A DNA stretch of 64,000 bases from Parvibaculaceae bacterium Mf 1.05b.01 (GTDB lineage Bacteria > Pseudomonadota > Alphaproteobacteria > Parvibaculales > Parvibaculaceae): NCBI GenBank assembly GCA_000509225.1, contig BAOK01000001.1:1240001-1304000 (forward strand), in the 5' to 3' direction. Numbering within the stretch: position 1 is the stretch's first letter; each line of letters opens with the position of its first letter. The position numbers and the translations under genes are program-made. This document shows positions 39,983-50,414 of this stretch, in pieces. The notes under the pieces are model-generated. The model searched no databases, had not been told where the DNA came from, and saw nothing but the letters and a program-made list of their open reading frames with translations.

Positions 39983-40000
39983 CGCGAGAAGCGTCTCGCG
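39983..40000 (+). other. Hairpin in the gltX leader
   Basis: CGCGAGA (39983-39989), loop AGCG and TCTCGCG (39994-40000) form a perfect 7-bp stem. GGAG follows at 40009-40012. No U-run follows, so it may be a leader structure rather than a terminator. The rest of the 239-bp gap between comEC and gltX (39787-40025) shows no other feature I can support. Confidence 0.3.
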
Positions 40001-40025
40001 ATGTTACTGGAGCTTGATCGAACCT

Positions 40026-41438
40026 TTGAGCGGATCTGACACAGTCGTAACGCGTTTTGCCCCCTCTCCAACCGGCTTTCTGCACATTGGAGGGGCACGG
40101 ACGGCGCTGTTCAATTGGCTGTTTGCGCGCCATCACGGTGGCAAATTCCTGATGCGGATCGAAGATACCGACCGGGAGCGGTCAACTGATGCAGCAATCG
40201 AAGCGATTTTTGCCGGCCTGAGCTGGCTCCGCCTAAAATGGGATGATGAGCCGGTCTATCAGTTTGCGCAGCAAGCACGCCATGTCGAAATTGTTCAGCA
40301 GCTCCTCGCCTCTGGAAATGCTTATCACTGCTACTGTTCTCCTGAAGAACTGACGGCCATGCGGGAGAAAGCCCGCTCTGAAGGCCGCCCAATGCGGTAT
40401 GACGGGACCTGGCGCGACAGGGATGCCGCGGATGCTCCAGATGGGGTCGCCCATGTTGTGCGGTTCAAAGCCCCAAAAGAAGGCAAAACGCTGGTCAAAG
40501 ACCAAGTCATGGGTGACGTCACCTTTGACAATGACCAGCTGGATGACCTGATCCTACTGCGGTCTGACGGGACTCCCACTTATATGCTGTCGGTCGTTGT
40601 CGACGATCATGACATGGGGATTACGCACATTATTCGGGGTGACGATCACCTGACCAATGCGGCACGGCAGGCGCAGATATACGACGCGCTAGGATGGACA
40701 CCCCCGATTTTCGCGCATGTTCCGCTTATCCATGGTCCTGATGGTGCCAAACTGTCCAAACGTCATGGTGCCCTTGGCGCTGAAGCCTATCGGGATATGG
40801 GATACCTGCCTGAGGCGATGCGGAACTACCTTGTTCGTCTTGGCTGGAGCCATGGGGACGACGAGATCTTCTCAACTGACCAGGCCATTGAATGGTTCAA
40901 CCTGGACAGTATTGGCAAATCACCCGCACGGTTTGATTTCGCCAAGCTCGAAAGCCTCAATGCGCACTATATTCGGCTCGCCGATGATGACCGTCTGACT
41001 GAGCTGACGCTGGCGACGATGCAGACCCTCGAGGGGTGGCCAACTGAGGACAGCACCTTCCAGAAGCGCCTCAGAACCGCAATGCCAGGCCTCAAGGAAC
41101 GCGCAAAAACCCTGGTTGAGCTCGCCGAAGGCGCTGATTATCTGCGACAGTCCCGGCCGCTAGAGCTCACCGGAAAAGCCAAAAAGGCTCTCAAAGATGA
41201 TGCCCGGATTGTTTTGGGTCGTCTCGCAGATGCACTACCTGAAGATGCGGGATGGACATCAGAGGGCCTGGAGCACGCCATCACAGAGTTTCTTACTGCC
41301 GAAGACATCAAGCTCGGTAAGGTAGCGCAGCCACTGCGCGCCGCACTAACAGGTGGCAGCGTATCGCCCGGAATTTACGACGTACTCGCATCACTCGGCC
41401 GAGATGAAGCCATCGAGAGGATACGAGATCAAGTTTAA
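40026..41438 (+). CDS. gltX: Glutamyl-tRNA synthetase
   Basis: Class I aminoacyl-tRNA synthetase, 470 aa. The HIGH motif appears as HIGG (20-23, in [16 protein letters not shown]) and KMSKS as KLSKRHG. The Cys pair in YHCYCS lies where some GluRS enzymes bind zinc. The frame is open from 39921, but length and family starts point to the TTG at 40026 (M)[16 protein letters not shown]; a second TTG at 40014 lies too close to the GGAG. Alphaproteobacteria often carry two gltX genes, one involved with tRNA-Gln through GatCAB; which this is cannot be told. Confidence 0.95.
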   Translation: MSGSDTVVTRFAPSPTGFLHIGGARTALFNWLFARHHGGKFLMRIEDTDRERSTDAAIEAIFAGLSWLRLKWDDEPVYQFAQQARHVEIVQQLLASGNAYHCYCSPEELTAMREKARSEGRPMRYDGTWRDRDAADAPDGVAHVVRFKAPKEGKTLVKDQVMGDVTFDNDQLDDLILLRSDGTPTYMLSVVVDDHDMGITHIIRGDDHLTNAARQAQIYDALGWTPPIFAHVPLIHGPDGAKLSKRHGALGAEAYRDMGYLPEAMRNYLVRLGWSHGDDEIFSTDQAIEWFNLDSIGKSPARFDFAKLESLNAHYIRLADDDRLTELTLATMQTLEGWPTEDSTFQKRLRTAMPGLKERAKTLVELAEGADYLRQSRPLELTGKAKKALKDDARIVLGRLADALPEDAGWTSEGLEHAITEFLTAEDIKLGKVAQPLRAALTGGSVSPGIYDVLASLGRDEAIERIRDQV

Positions 41439-41455
41439 GCCTATGCGTCCGGCGG

Positions 41456-41484
41456 TGGCCGGAACTGCATCAGGTATCTATAAT
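41456..41484 (+). promoter_or_regulatory. Possible gltA promoter
   Basis: A perfect TATAAT (41479-41484) lies about 74 bp before the gltA ATG, in the 119-bp gltX-gltA gap. The -35 position 17 bp upstream reads TGGCCG (41456-41461), only 3 of 6 to consensus, so activation or an unusual -35 would be needed. Confidence 0.4.
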
Positions 41485-41557
41485 GCCGCAACCATTCTCG
41501 CCCAACGGAGCCACATTTTCCGGGGCGGGAGGACAAGTGAAGGAACAGGTCAACGCT

Positions 41558-42871
41558 ATGACGATAGACAGAAGTGCACGACAAACAAATGAAACTGCCA
41601 GGCTCGAAGTTGGCGGTGAATCCTACGACCTGCCTATCTTCCAAGGTGTTGTCGGACCCCGCGCCATCGATGTCAGCAAGCTCTATGGCCAGTCTGGTTA
41701 TTTCACATTCGACCCAGGCTTTACGTCAACTGCCAGCTGTGACAGCGACATCACCTATATTGACGGTGACAAAGGTGAACTGCTGTATCGGGGCTACCCA
41801 ATTGAGGGACTTGCTAATAGCGGTAACTTCCTGGAAACAGCCTATCTGTTGCTGAACGGCGAATTGCCAACCGCTCAGGAATTCTCAGAATTCGAAAAGG
41901 CGATCACCAACCATACGATGGTCCATGAGCAGATGCAGAATTTCGTTCGTGGCTTCCGCCGCGATGCGCACCCAATGGCCATTATGGTGGGCATGGTGGG
42001 CGCACTTTCTGCGTTTTATCACGACTCAACAGATATCAACGATCCACACCAGCGGATGGTTGCGAGCCGACGCATGATCGCGAAGATCCCAACGATCGCT
42101 GCCATGGCCTACAAATATTCAATCGGTCAGCCGGTCGTTTATCCGCGCAATGATCTTGGCTATGCCGAGAACTTCATGCATATGTGCTTCGCGGTGCCTG
42201 CTGAGGAGTATCACGTCAATCCTGTGATCGCGAAGGCGATGGACAAGATCTTCATCCTCCATGCGGATCATGAGCAGAACGCATCCACCTCAACTGTTCG
42301 TCTAGCTGGTTCGTCAGGCGCAAATCCTTTCGCCTGTATCGCAGCGGGTATTGCCTGTCTCTGGGGTCCTGCGCACGGTGGCGCCAACGAAGCTGCACTG
42401 AACATGTTGGAAGAAATTGGGTCCGTTGACCGCATTCCAGAATTTGTGGCGAAAGCAAAAGACAAAGACGATCCCTTCCGCCTCATGGGCTTCGGACACC
42501 GCGTCTATAAGAACTATGATCCCCGGGCAACTGTCATGCAGCAGGCTTGCCATGAAGTGCTGAAAGAGCTGGGCATCAAAGACGATCCGCTTCTGGACGT
42601 TGCGATGGAACTTGAGAAAATCGCACTCAGCGATGAATATTTTATCGAGAAAAAGCTCTACCCGAATATCGACTTCTATTCCGGCATTACGCTGAAAGCC
42701 CTCGGCTTCCCAACCACCATGTTCACCGTCTTGTTCGCGCTTGCGCGGACAACCGGCTGGGTTGCGCAGTGGAATGAAATGGTCCGCGACCCAGAGCAAC
42801 GGATTGGCCGTCCGCGTCAGCTGTACAATGGCGCTCCGAGCCGTGACTATGTCGACGTTGCCAAGCGGTAA
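41558..42871 (+). CDS. gltA: Citrate synthase
   Basis: Condenses acetyl-CoA and oxaloacetate at the entry to the citrate cycle, 437 aa, hexameric type II length. Active-site residues are in [15 protein letters not shown] (His), [12 protein letters not shown] (His) and [14 protein letters not shown] (with the catalytic Asp downstream). The frame is open from 41483, but the ATG at 41558 fits family starts and has AAGGA/AGG upstream. A good terminator follows. Confidence 0.98.
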   Translation: MTIDRSARQTNETARLEVGGESYDLPIFQGVVGPRAIDVSKLYGQSGYFTFDPGFTSTASCDSDITYIDGDKGELLYRGYPIEGLANSGNFLETAYLLLNGELPTAQEFSEFEKAITNHTMVHEQMQNFVRGFRRDAHPMAIMVGMVGALSAFYHDSTDINDPHQRMVASRRMIAKIPTIAAMAYKYSIGQPVVYPRNDLGYAENFMHMCFAVPAEEYHVNPVIAKAMDKIFILHADHEQNASTSTVRLAGSSGANPFACIAAGIACLWGPAHGGANEAALNMLEEIGSVDRIPEFVAKAKDKDDPFRLMGFGHRVYKNYDPRATVMQQACHEVLKELGIKDDPLLDVAMELEKIALSDEYFIEKKLYPNIDFYSGITLKALGFPTTMFTVLFALARTTGWVAQWNEMVRDPEQRIGRPRQLYNGAPSRDYVDVAKR

Positions 42872-42896
42872 CAGGCACTAAAAGACATCTAGGAGA

Positions 42897-42926
42897 GGCG
42901 CTTCCCAAACGGGCAAGCGCCTTTTC
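42897..42926 (+). terminator. Rho-independent terminator of gltA
   Basis: GGCGCTT (42897-42903) pairs with AAGCGCC (42915-42921), extended inward by CCC/GGG with one bulged base, and is followed by TTTTC. It lies 25 bp after the gltA stop and directly abuts the stop of the convergent lpxB, so it may also slow transcription from that side. Confidence 0.85.
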
Positions 42927-44105
42927 TTATGCAGCAGGCTTTTCACCCAACATTTGCAGCACAACATTTGCCGCCCGTATGCTGGGACTCGGGCCACCGA
43001 CGCCCATTAGCTCGCGCATTTCTGCCAGGTCCACGAGCGCCTGCTGCCTTTCTTTGGTATCGCCAATCAGCGGAATGAGAGCTGTGCTCAAGTCCTCAGA
43101 CTTACAATTGTGCTGAAGAAACTCCTTCACGGCCGGTCGATCTAAAATCAAATTGACCAGCACCACTGTCGGGACCTTGAGGAACCTTGAAACAGTCCAG
43201 GCGGCGATGGGGTCAATTTTGTAGGCCACCACCATTGGAATGCCGGCTAACCCTAACTCCAGAGACACAGTGCCGGATGCAGCAATCGCGGCTGTCGTGG
43301 CTGCAAACGCGCCTCGTTTTTCATCGTCACCAAAAGCCAAAACAGGCTCGATCGGCCAGTCTTTCACAGCTTGGACAACTAGATCCTGGACATGCGGCAC
43401 CACAGGAATAACAACTCGCAAGCCTTTATGATGAGCTGCGACCTGCGCAGCCGTTTCGCCCATCAGACCGATAAGACGCTTCACCTCGTTTGTCCGACTT
43501 CCAGGCAATGCAAGCAGCACCGGAGCGTCGGGCTCGATACCCTTCTGCTCGCGGAAGGTTGCCCCCTCCTCTGGCGAGGCTATTTTCTCAATGGCCGGGT
43601 GTCCCACATACTCGCAATCCAGTCCTGCCTCTGCTCTAAAGAAGGCGGGCTCAAAGGGAAGTAATGCGAGCACTTTTCGCAAATATGTGGCCATGGCCTT
43701 CGCGCGACCGCGCCGCCACGCCCACACACTGGGCGAAACATAATTCGCGATCGGGATCTCTGGCGCCTTCTTGTGGATCCGTTTGGCGACTGTGTGGGTG
43801 AAGTCGGGACTGTCGATGATCACCACCAGGTCTGGTCGTGTCTCAACAGCATGACGCGTCGTTTCAGACATGCGGCGCAAAATCAGAGGCAGGCGCGGAA
43901 TAACTTCCCGCGGTCCCATGACGGCAATATCTGTCATGGGGAAGATCGATGATAACCCTTCCGCTTCCATGCGCGGGCCGCCAACGCCTGAGAAGCGCAC
44001 TTTGTCACCCAGGACCTCCCGGACGGATGTCATCAAGGCGGCGCCTAACGTGTCGCCCGATGTCTCCCCGACCACAAGCATGACGTGATGCTCCGTCATC
44101 GTCAT
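42927..44105 (-). CDS. lpxB: Lipid-A-disaccharide synthase
   Basis: Glycosyltransferase making the beta-1,6 disaccharide of lipid A from UDP-2,3-diacylglucosamine and its monophosphate, 392 aa. The opening VGETSGDTLGAALM, the segment FSGVGGPRMEAEGL and VSPSVWAWRRGRAKAM are diagnostic. It is a peripheral inner-membrane enzyme. The ATG overlaps the lpxI stop by 4 bases (ATGA). Last gene of the lipid A cluster. Confidence 0.97.
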   Translation of the reverse strand: MTMTEHHVMLVVGETSGDTLGAALMTSVREVLGDKVRFSGVGGPRMEAEGLSSIFPMTDIAVMGPREVIPRLPLILRRMSETTRHAVETRPDLVVIIDSPDFTHTVAKRIHKKAPEIPIANYVSPSVWAWRRGRAKAMATYLRKVLALLPFEPAFFRAEAGLDCEYVGHPAIEKIASPEEGATFREQKGIEPDAPVLLALPGSRTNEVKRLIGLMGETAAQVAAHHKGLRVVIPVVPHVQDLVVQAVKDWPIEPVLAFGDDEKRGAFAATTAAIAASGTVSLELGLAGIPMVVAYKIDPIAAWTVSRFLKVPTVVLVNLILDRPAVKEFLQHNCKSEDLSTALIPLIGDTKERQQALVDLAEMRELMGVGGPSPSIRAANVVLQMLGEKPAA

Positions 44106-44962
44106 GTGTCGCCATCTCCCGTTCCAGCAGGAAGACCCAGAACGAACAAGCCCAACTCGTCCGCGCGCCGTCCCACACCCGCAATATTGGCTATCAGCGC
44201 GCCCGAAGCTTCATAGGCTATTCCAGCGAGCCCAGCCGCCGCCGCATTCTCAACTGTTGTGAGCCCCAATGTCGGGAGGTCGATACGCCTCTCCTGACCC
44301 GGTTTGGGCAATTTTACCAGAACACCCGATTTTCCATGCCGGGCAGGCAATCGTGCAACACGACTGAGCATTTCATCCGTACCCATATTGTCTTCGACGT
44401 CAAGGATCTGCCCGCCCGCGATGACGGCCCCTTGCCCAAGGTCTTTCGCGCCACGTTCTCGAACGATTTCGACAGCCAGTTGAATGTCTGTTTCATCAGC
44501 CAGCGATGGCTTGGTTGCCGTCAATGATCCAGCCGGTGCAACGAGTTCAGCTGCTACCTCCTCCGCTGGCCGGATGTGAAATCCGTGAGTCTCCTCAAAA
44601 TACCGAACGGTGCCGCTTAGCAGACCATCGTCCCCCCGTCGCAACAAGCCAAGCACCCTTACCAACGACCGCAAGACTGTCATATCCGGCCGAAAATTAA
44701 AAAGTGTTGGCCGGTCCAAAGGCCCGATCATGACCAGATCGCGACACCCCGCCTGCTTGAGTAATTCAATAGTCTTGCCCAACGCGCCATAGCGGACCCA
44801 AGCGTGGGGGAATTCTGTAATCGCCGTGTCGCTCCAGCCCTTGATCCCGATGACAAAAACGGGGCGTCCCTCGGCGACAGCGGCCTCGGCGACGATGCTC
44901 GGCAATTGGCCTCCTCCCGCTATAATTCCGAGAGCAGATTTATCAGCACGTGAAGCGCTCAT
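44102..44962 (-). CDS. lpxI: UDP-2,3-diacylglucosamine pyrophosphatase LpxI
   Basis: Hydrolyses UDP-2,3-diacylglucosamine to lipid X, the step done by LpxH in gammaproteobacteria; 286 aa. The Gly-rich opening LGIIAGGGQLPSIVAEAA, VMIGPLDRPTLFNFRPD and the C-terminal segment VKLPKPGQERRIDLPTLG fit the LpxI (DUF1009) family. It lies between lpxA and lpxB in the expected order. Its start is 23 bp after the lpxA stop. Confidence 0.95.
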   Translation of the reverse strand: MSASRADKSALGIIAGGGQLPSIVAEAAVAEGRPVFVIGIKGWSDTAITEFPHAWVRYGALGKTIELLKQAGCRDLVMIGPLDRPTLFNFRPDMTVLRSLVRVLGLLRRGDDGLLSGTVRYFEETHGFHIRPAEEVAAELVAPAGSLTATKPSLADETDIQLAVEIVRERGAKDLGQGAVIAGGQILDVEDNMGTDEMLSRVARLPARHGKSGVLVKLPKPGQERRIDLPTLGLTTVENAAAAGLAGIAYEASGALIANIAGVGRRADELGLFVLGLPAGTGDGDT

Positions 44963-44985
44963 TTCTGATCCGCGCTCTCTACGCC

Positions 44986-45786
44986 TTAATCATCTGCCGC
45001 AGCCCGCGGCATGCAAATGGACCTGCTTGTCTCAGCTTTGATGAAGCCAATAATATCCATAACGTCTTGCTGCTCGCTAAACAGAGCCGCCACGTCTTCG
45101 ACGCGCTCACGCAGCGTTCCCTCTTCTGCAAAGAGCATTCGATAGGCCGCTCGAAGCGCGTGTATTTGTTCCCGTTCGAAGCCACGCCGTTTCATACCAA
45201 TCACGTTCAGGCCCGCGAGCCGCGCCCGGTTGCCCAACACCATGCCGTAAGGAATGACATCATTCTCAACACCACTCATGCCACCAATGAATGAATGCTT
45301 CCCGATACGGGTAAATTGATGCACACCGGCACCTCCGCTCACGATGACGAAATCATCTATGATGCAATGACCAGCCAGCATGACATTGTTGGAGAGGACG
45401 ACACCATTCCCTACCTTTGTGTCGTGCCCCACATGCGCGCCGGTCAGAAAGGCGCAATTGTTTCCAACTTCAGTTACCAAGCCACCGCCTTCGGTGCCTG
45501 AGTTCATCGTCACGTGCTCTCGGATCATATTGTCTGACCCTACGATGAGTTCACTCTCCTCGCCCTCGTATTTCAAATCCTGCGGCGGCTGCCCGATTGA
45601 GGCAAAAGGGAATATTTCGGTGCGGGACCCCACACTGGTTTTCCCCTCTACCACAACATGGGAGTGCAGTTTGACACCGTCTGCCAAGCGAACGCGGGGG
45701 CCCACTATTGAATAGGGTCCGACAACAACGTCAGATGCCAGCTCTGCAGATGCATCAACTATTGCTGTTTCGTGAACTTCGGTCAT
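44986..45786 (-). CDS. lpxA: UDP-N-acetylglucosamine acyltransferase
   Basis: First enzyme of lipid A synthesis, 266 aa, a left-handed beta-helix trimer built from hexapeptide repeats (from [18 protein letters not shown] to about residue 190) with a C-terminal helical domain. The catalytic His region is near [15 protein letters not shown]. It starts with an ATGA overlap on the fabZ stop, so lipid A acylation and fatty acid dehydration are coupled. Confidence 0.97.
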   Translation of the reverse strand: MTEVHETAIVDASAELASDVVVGPYSIVGPRVRLADGVKLHSHVVVEGKTSVGSRTEIFPFASIGQPPQDLKYEGEESELIVGSDNMIREHVTMNSGTEGGGLVTEVGNNCAFLTGAHVGHDTKVGNGVVLSNNVMLAGHCIIDDFVIVSGGAGVHQFTRIGKHSFIGGMSGVENDVIPYGMVLGNRARLAGLNVIGMKRRGFEREQIHALRAAYRMLFAEEGTLRERVEDVAALFSEQQDVMDIIGFIKAETSRSICMPRAAADD

Positions 45787-46280
45787 TCGCCCTCTTCTGC
45801 GTCACGGATCATGGCTGCATAATCCGCTTCGGCAACAACCGCGCCATCCACTTTTGCTATTCCGCGGAATTTCCACACAGGTCCGCGGTTCTGCAACTTG
45901 GATACATGCAGCTCTAACTGATCCCCAGGCACCACGGGCTTGCGGAACTTCGCTTTATCAATCGCCATAAAGTAGACGATCTTCCGAGCAGCGTCGCCTT
46001 CTGTTCCGTGGATTACCAGCGCCCCGGCAGTCTGGGCCATAGCTTCAACGATTAATACGCCTGGGAATACAGGATGCCCTGGAAAGTGTCCTTGAAAATA
46101 GGGATCATTAATCGAGACATTTTTGACTCCGACGGCTGATTCGCAGCCGTCCATGTCGCGAATTTTGTCGATTAAGAGCATTGGATAGCGATGCGGAAGT
46201 AATTCCATCACTCGGTTTATGTCCGCAGACCCCAACTCTCTGACACTCTCTTCTTTTAGCTCACTTGTCGTCTCAGTCAT
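45783..46280 (-). CDS. fabZ: (3R)-hydroxyacyl-ACP dehydratase FabZ
   Basis: Hot-dog-fold dehydratase of fatty acid synthesis, 165 aa, drawing on the same hydroxyacyl-ACP pool as LpxA and LpxD. The catalytic His is in [13 protein letters not shown] and the Glu in [19 protein letters not shown]. The open frame reaches back to 46433, overlapping lpxD; the ATG at 46280 gives a family-like start. It has a somewhat long Glu/Ser/Thr-rich N-terminus of about 18 residues. Confidence 0.97.
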   Translation of the reverse strand: MTETTSELKEESVRELGSADINRVMELLPHRYPMLLIDKIRDMDGCESAVGVKNVSINDPYFQGHFPGHPVFPGVLIVEAMAQTAGALVIHGTEGDAARKIVYFMAIDKAKFRKPVVPGDQLELHVSKLQNRGPVWKFRGIAKVDGAVVAEADYAAMIRDAEEGE

Positions 46281-46327
46281 CTCTCTGCTTCCAAAACTGA
46301 ACGTTCCGAACAAACACCTGATCCGAC

Positions 46328-47389
46328 TCAGGCGGTCGAACCTTTCTTTTTCCCATAGTCCTTCGCCATCCTTTGCAACGCAATCAGCTCGCGCTGCCAT
46401 TCCCTGACAGGCTTGGCGGGTGTCCCGCCCCAACGCTGCCCCTCTGGAATATCGTGGATAACGCTTGATCTTGCTGCGATCTGGACTCCATCGCCAATCT
46501 TAATGTGGCCGATCGTTCCAACGCGAGCTCCCAGCGCGACATAGTCGCCAAACTCGCCGCTTCCTGACAGACCGCATTGAGCAACAATAATGCACCCTTG
46601 TCCGATGACTACATTGTGCCCAATCTGAACGAGGTTATCGATTTTTGTTCCCGCTCCTATGATCGTATCCGGCCCAGCTCCTCTGTCTATGGTCGTGTTC
46701 GCGCCAATTTCAACATCATCCTGCACAATCACACGCCCAAGTTGCGGGATTTTCTCGTGTGTGGGCAAACCCATCGCAAACCCAAAACCGTCCTGACCGA
46801 TACGCACGCCAGCGTGAATAGTGACACGATCTCCGATATGGGCATGGGATATAGAAGCGCCTGGTCCGATATAGCTGTCTCTTCCAACAGTGGTCCCCTT
46901 GGCCACCACCGCGCAGGATGCGATCACCGCTCCAGACCCAACTTCACACGCTGCGCTCACGACTGCGCCAGGCTCGATCGTCGCGCCTTCATTCACCTTT
47001 GCCGACGGGTGAATATGGGTAGCTGGACTCACTGTTGATGCATCACCAAAAGTATCTGACGGGCGACAACTCGTTGGGTAAAAGCACTGGGCAGCAAGCG
47101 CATAGGATCGGTATGGCTGATCGCTCACCAACAGCGCAATGCCCGCTGGCGCCTTATCTACGAACTTCCGGCCGACGATACACGCACTTGCTTTCGTTGC
47201 TTCAAACGCTGCGACATATTTCGGATTGTCGAGAAATGCGATCTCGTCCGGCCCCGCTGAGTCGAGCGGTGCGACGTCAGTGATTGAGATGGTTTCATCA
47301 GATCCTTCGTGCACATTTGCTTCAATGCGCGACGCTAGTTCTCCAAGTGAAAACGGGCCTTCCTTTTCAAAGAAGCGAAGATCAGCCAT
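46328..47389 (-). CDS. lpxD: UDP-3-O-acylglucosamine N-acyltransferase
   Basis: Third enzyme of lipid A synthesis, 353 aa. An N-terminal uridine-binding domain (about 1-110) precedes a long left-handed beta-helix of hexapeptide repeats (about 110-310) with catalytic His in [10 protein letters not shown], and a C-terminal helix. The end is Lys-rich. It starts 30 bp after the ompH stop. Confidence 0.97.
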   Translation of the reverse strand: MADLRFFEKEGPFSLGELASRIEANVHEGSDETISITDVAPLDSAGPDEIAFLDNPKYVAAFEATKASACIVGRKFVDKAPAGIALLVSDQPYRSYALAAQCFYPTSCRPSDTFGDASTVSPATHIHPSAKVNEGATIEPGAVVSAACEVGSGAVIASCAVVAKGTTVGRDSYIGPGASISHAHIGDRVTIHAGVRIGQDGFGFAMGLPTHEKIPQLGRVIVQDDVEIGANTTIDRGAGPDTIIGAGTKIDNLVQIGHNVVIGQGCIIVAQCGLSGSGEFGDYVALGARVGTIGHIKIGDGVQIAARSSVIHDIPEGQRWGGTPAKPVREWQRELIALQRMAKDYGKKKGSTA

Positions 47390-47419
47390 GGTTGCTATTG
47401 GTCCCTGTCTTCGGAGCGA

Positions 47420-48016
47420 CTATTGGCCACCAGCTTCTGCACTCACCGGCGTCACGGTCAGCTTGGTAATGCGCTGGTTCAACAATGCCATCGCTTCGGC
47501 TGTGATGTTCAAATCCAGACCTCCGGCCAGTACATTCGCCTGGTCAAGCAAAAGCCCTGCATTGTGCTTCTGCAGAAGCTCGCTGAATATCGGCTTGATC
47601 ACTTCAGCGATTTGATTGTTTGCCTGAGCGCGCCCGAGCTGAATGCCCTGCTGGCGCAACGCTATTTTTTGCACATGTGTTTGTTGACGCTGCTGGAGAT
47701 CAGCTGCTTTTGCCTGCAGCTCCGCCGGCGTGAGGCTTGCTCTTTGGTCTCGAATGCTTTCGGCTTCAGCTGCCAGTGCTTGTCGTGTCGTCAAATCTTC
47801 CTGTTGAAGCGCGGCGGCTAGTTCTTGCACTTGTCGCGAAACGTCCTGGCCTACAGCGGAATTCGTGAACAACCCGGCCATGTCCACAATCAGAATGACT
47901 GTTGGTGCCTTTTCTGCCTGCGCAGATGTGGTCATTCCCACCTGCATTACCAGAGCAGCGGACATCACGGTGAATATTGCGGCAAACTTTTTTGCTGCTT
48001 TATAGAAATACATCAT
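47420..48016 (-). CDS. OmpH/Skp-family periplasmic chaperone
   Basis: 198-aa secreted chaperone that carries outer-membrane proteins to BamA. A signal peptide ends at about residue 34 (MQVGMTTSAQA). The mature part has a beta-strand opening (PTVILIVDMAGLF), long Gln/Ala-rich coiled helices (about 60-140) and a closing strand region. Its position between bamA and lpxD is the conserved arrangement. It starts 16 bp after the bamA stop. Confidence 0.92.
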   Translation of the reverse strand: MMYFYKAAKKFAAIFTVMSAALVMQVGMTTSAQAEKAPTVILIVDMAGLFTNSAVGQDVSRQVQELAAALQQEDLTTRQALAAEAESIRDQRASLTPAELQAKAADLQQRQQTHVQKIALRQQGIQLGRAQANNQIAEVIKPIFSELLQKHNAGLLLDQANVLAGGLDLNITAEAMALLNQRITKLTVTPVSAEAGGQ

Positions 48017-48032
48017 ACTTTTTTCCGTTGAT

Positions 48033-50399
48033 TTAGAAACGCGTACCCGCTGAGAACCGGAAGGCTTCAGTTTTATCGTACTCTTCTTTTTTGATTGCCT
48101 GGCTTAGGTCTACCCTGACAGGGCCGAAAGGTGACTGCCAGTAGATGCTAATCCCGGCCGTAACCCTCGGCGCGAGATCATCTTCGGCATCCACTGTCTG
48201 GGCGTTACCAAAAAACCGGTCTGTCTGATCGGCAGTACCCACAACCCCGACATCAGAGAACAGACTTGTTGTGATATCGAGCGCTTCTGGCAGGAAGTTC
48301 GGGAAGGTAACCTCCGCACTGGCTACCGCGAAAGCTTGTGCCCCGAGCGCATTGTCGGACACAAGGTCGCGTGGCCCAACGCCGGACCGCTCAAAGCCCC
48401 GGAAATCAGATCCACCGATAAAGAAACGGTCGGAGATGTTCACATCCTGTCCGATACCTTCAATAGATCCCGCTTTGAGGCGCAAGCTGGCTAAGAACTC
48501 TTCGGTGATTTCATAATATGTGCGCGCGATAATCTCGTTTCGTACATAGCGCACAGAACCGCCAACGCCGGCAAATTCCTGATCGATTTCGAGATCCCAG
48601 CCGCCGGTTGGTTCAACCGGATCATTTCTTCTGTCCAGATAGTAAGTGTACCCAACCGACGATTTAATTTCGTCCCGCGGCAGAATGAACGCCTGAGCAG
48701 CTGTCGTCAGATTGGTGATTTCTTCCCGACGAAGAGCGTAGCGTGTGAGTATTCTTCCATTTTCTGAAAGTGGAAACCCGAAGCGGAAGCCAAAACCAGT
48801 CACGCGCTCGTCAAAGCCCGATTCATCTTGGAAATCGTTTTCAACACCGAAAAGGTCAACCCCGGCGACCAAGTCCCTTCCAAGGAAGTAGGGCTCTGTG
48901 AACCTGAGGTCAATCTGTTGGCTTGTTCCAGAAAGGGCGAGCCTCAACCGTAAGAGTTGCCCCTTACCCATAAAGTTGCGCTCTGTAAGGCTGATGTCTG
49001 CAAGCGCACTGTCGGCAGATGAAAACCCGAAGCCGAGCGACAATTCACCAGTCGACTGTTCCTGCACAGCTACGTTGATAACGGTTTGATCGGGTGCGGA
49101 GCCAGGCTCTTCAGTGACTTCAACTGAAGCGAAGAAGCCAAGCGCACGAATGCTCTTTTCTGATCTCTCAAGTAGGACGCGATTGAAAGCGTCCCCCTCA
49201 GCCATACGCATCTCACGGCGGATAACCCGGTCGAGCGTCCGTAGGTTCCCGTCAATATTGATGCGTTCAACATACGCTCGAGGACCTTCTGTGATCCGGT
49301 ATGTCACGGCTGCAATCAGAGTCTCTTTATCACGGCGCACACGCGGACGAACTTCCGAGAACGCATATCCTTTGGTGCCTGCCTCAAATGTCAGCGCATC
49401 GACCGTCTTGTCGATCAGACCCGCATCATATGTGTCTCCCTCAACGGTCAGGATCAGCGAGTTCAGCTTTTCAATATCCAGCTTGTCCAGCTCGGTCGTC
49501 ACTTCGGATGGTCCGAAGGTATATTGTTCGCCTTCTTCCACGGTGAAAGTGATGAAAAACTCTTCGCCATCACGACTTAGATCTGCAACAGCTGAGACAA
49601 CCTGAAAATCAGCAAACCCCTCAGACAGGTAGTGGCGCCTTAGAAGCTCCCGGTCAAATGCGAGTCTGTCGGGGTCGTAATTGTCTGAACTAGACAAAAA
49701 TTTCCACCAGGCAGATTCAGCAGTAGCAATAATCTCGCGAAGCCGTCCGTCTGAAAATTCCTGGTTTCCGATGAAGTTGATGCCACCGATCTTAGTGACA
49801 GGTCCCTCATCGATTTCGAACACCAAGTCGACCCGGTTCTGAGGAAGCTGAATGACCTTTGGCTCAACTGTCGCGGAGAAGCGACCTGACCGCCGCATAA
49901 CGTCAACGATGCGCTGAACATCACCCTGCACTTTTGCGCGGGTGTAAATCGTGCGCGGCTTAAGCTGCACCTCGGTCTCAAGCGCTTCATCATTCACCGC
50001 ACTGTTGCCCTCAAATGCAACACGGTTGATAACGGGGTTCTCAGCAATCGCAACGATCAATCGATTGCCTTCCCGGCGAATGGTCACATCCGCAAAAAGT
50101 CCGGTTCCGAAGAGCGCTTTGAGTGACTGGTCTACCTTTGCATCATCATACACATCACCCTGCTTGAAGATCATGTAGGAGCGAACGGTCTCTGCTTCGA
50201 TCCGTTGGTTTCCTTCGACAACAATGCTGGAGATGACGTCGTTTGCCGCTAGTTGAAATGAGCCGAATGTCGGTTCCGCTGCATGAACCGCAGGTACCCA
50301 TAGGGTCGCGCTAACCAGCGAAAAGGCGCATGCAAGTGGCAGCATCATTGTCGTCTGGAGACTATTTCTCATATCTGTCATTCGCGTCATACGCCTCAT
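48033..50399 (-). CDS. bamA: Outer membrane protein assembly factor BamA
   Basis: Central component of the BAM machine, 788 aa. A signal peptide ends near residue 40 (VPAVHAA); five POTRA repeats span about 55-450; the C-terminal 16-stranded barrel ends with the required aromatic residue (FSAGTRF). The ATG at 50399 has AGGA 7 nt upstream; ATGs a few codons later are possible. It lies 15 bp after the rseP stop. Confidence 0.97.
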   Translation of the reverse strand: MRRMTRMTDMRNSLQTTMMLPLACAFSLVSATLWVPAVHAAEPTFGSFQLAANDVISSIVVEGNQRIEAETVRSYMIFKQGDVYDDAKVDQSLKALFGTGLFADVTIRREGNRLIVAIAENPVINRVAFEGNSAVNDEALETEVQLKPRTIYTRAKVQGDVQRIVDVMRRSGRFSATVEPKVIQLPQNRVDLVFEIDEGPVTKIGGINFIGNQEFSDGRLREIIATAESAWWKFLSSSDNYDPDRLAFDRELLRRHYLSEGFADFQVVSAVADLSRDGEEFFITFTVEEGEQYTFGPSEVTTELDKLDIEKLNSLILTVEGDTYDAGLIDKTVDALTFEAGTKGYAFSEVRPRVRRDKETLIAAVTYRITEGPRAYVERINIDGNLRTLDRVIRREMRMAEGDAFNRVLLERSEKSIRALGFFASVEVTEEPGSAPDQTVINVAVQEQSTGELSLGFGFSSADSALADISLTERNFMGKGQLLRLRLALSGTSQQIDLRFTEPYFLGRDLVAGVDLFGVENDFQDESGFDERVTGFGFRFGFPLSENGRILTRYALRREEITNLTTAAQAFILPRDEIKSSVGYTYYLDRRNDPVEPTGGWDLEIDQEFAGVGGSVRYVRNEIIARTYYEITEEFLASLRLKAGSIEGIGQDVNISDRFFIGGSDFRGFERSGVGPRDLVSDNALGAQAFAVASAEVTFPNFLPEALDITTSLFSDVGVVGTADQTDRFFGNAQTVDAEDDLAPRVTAGISIYWQSPFGPVRVDLSQAIKKEEYDKTEAFRFSAGTRF

Positions 50400-50414
50400 A
50401 CGCTCGTCCTCACA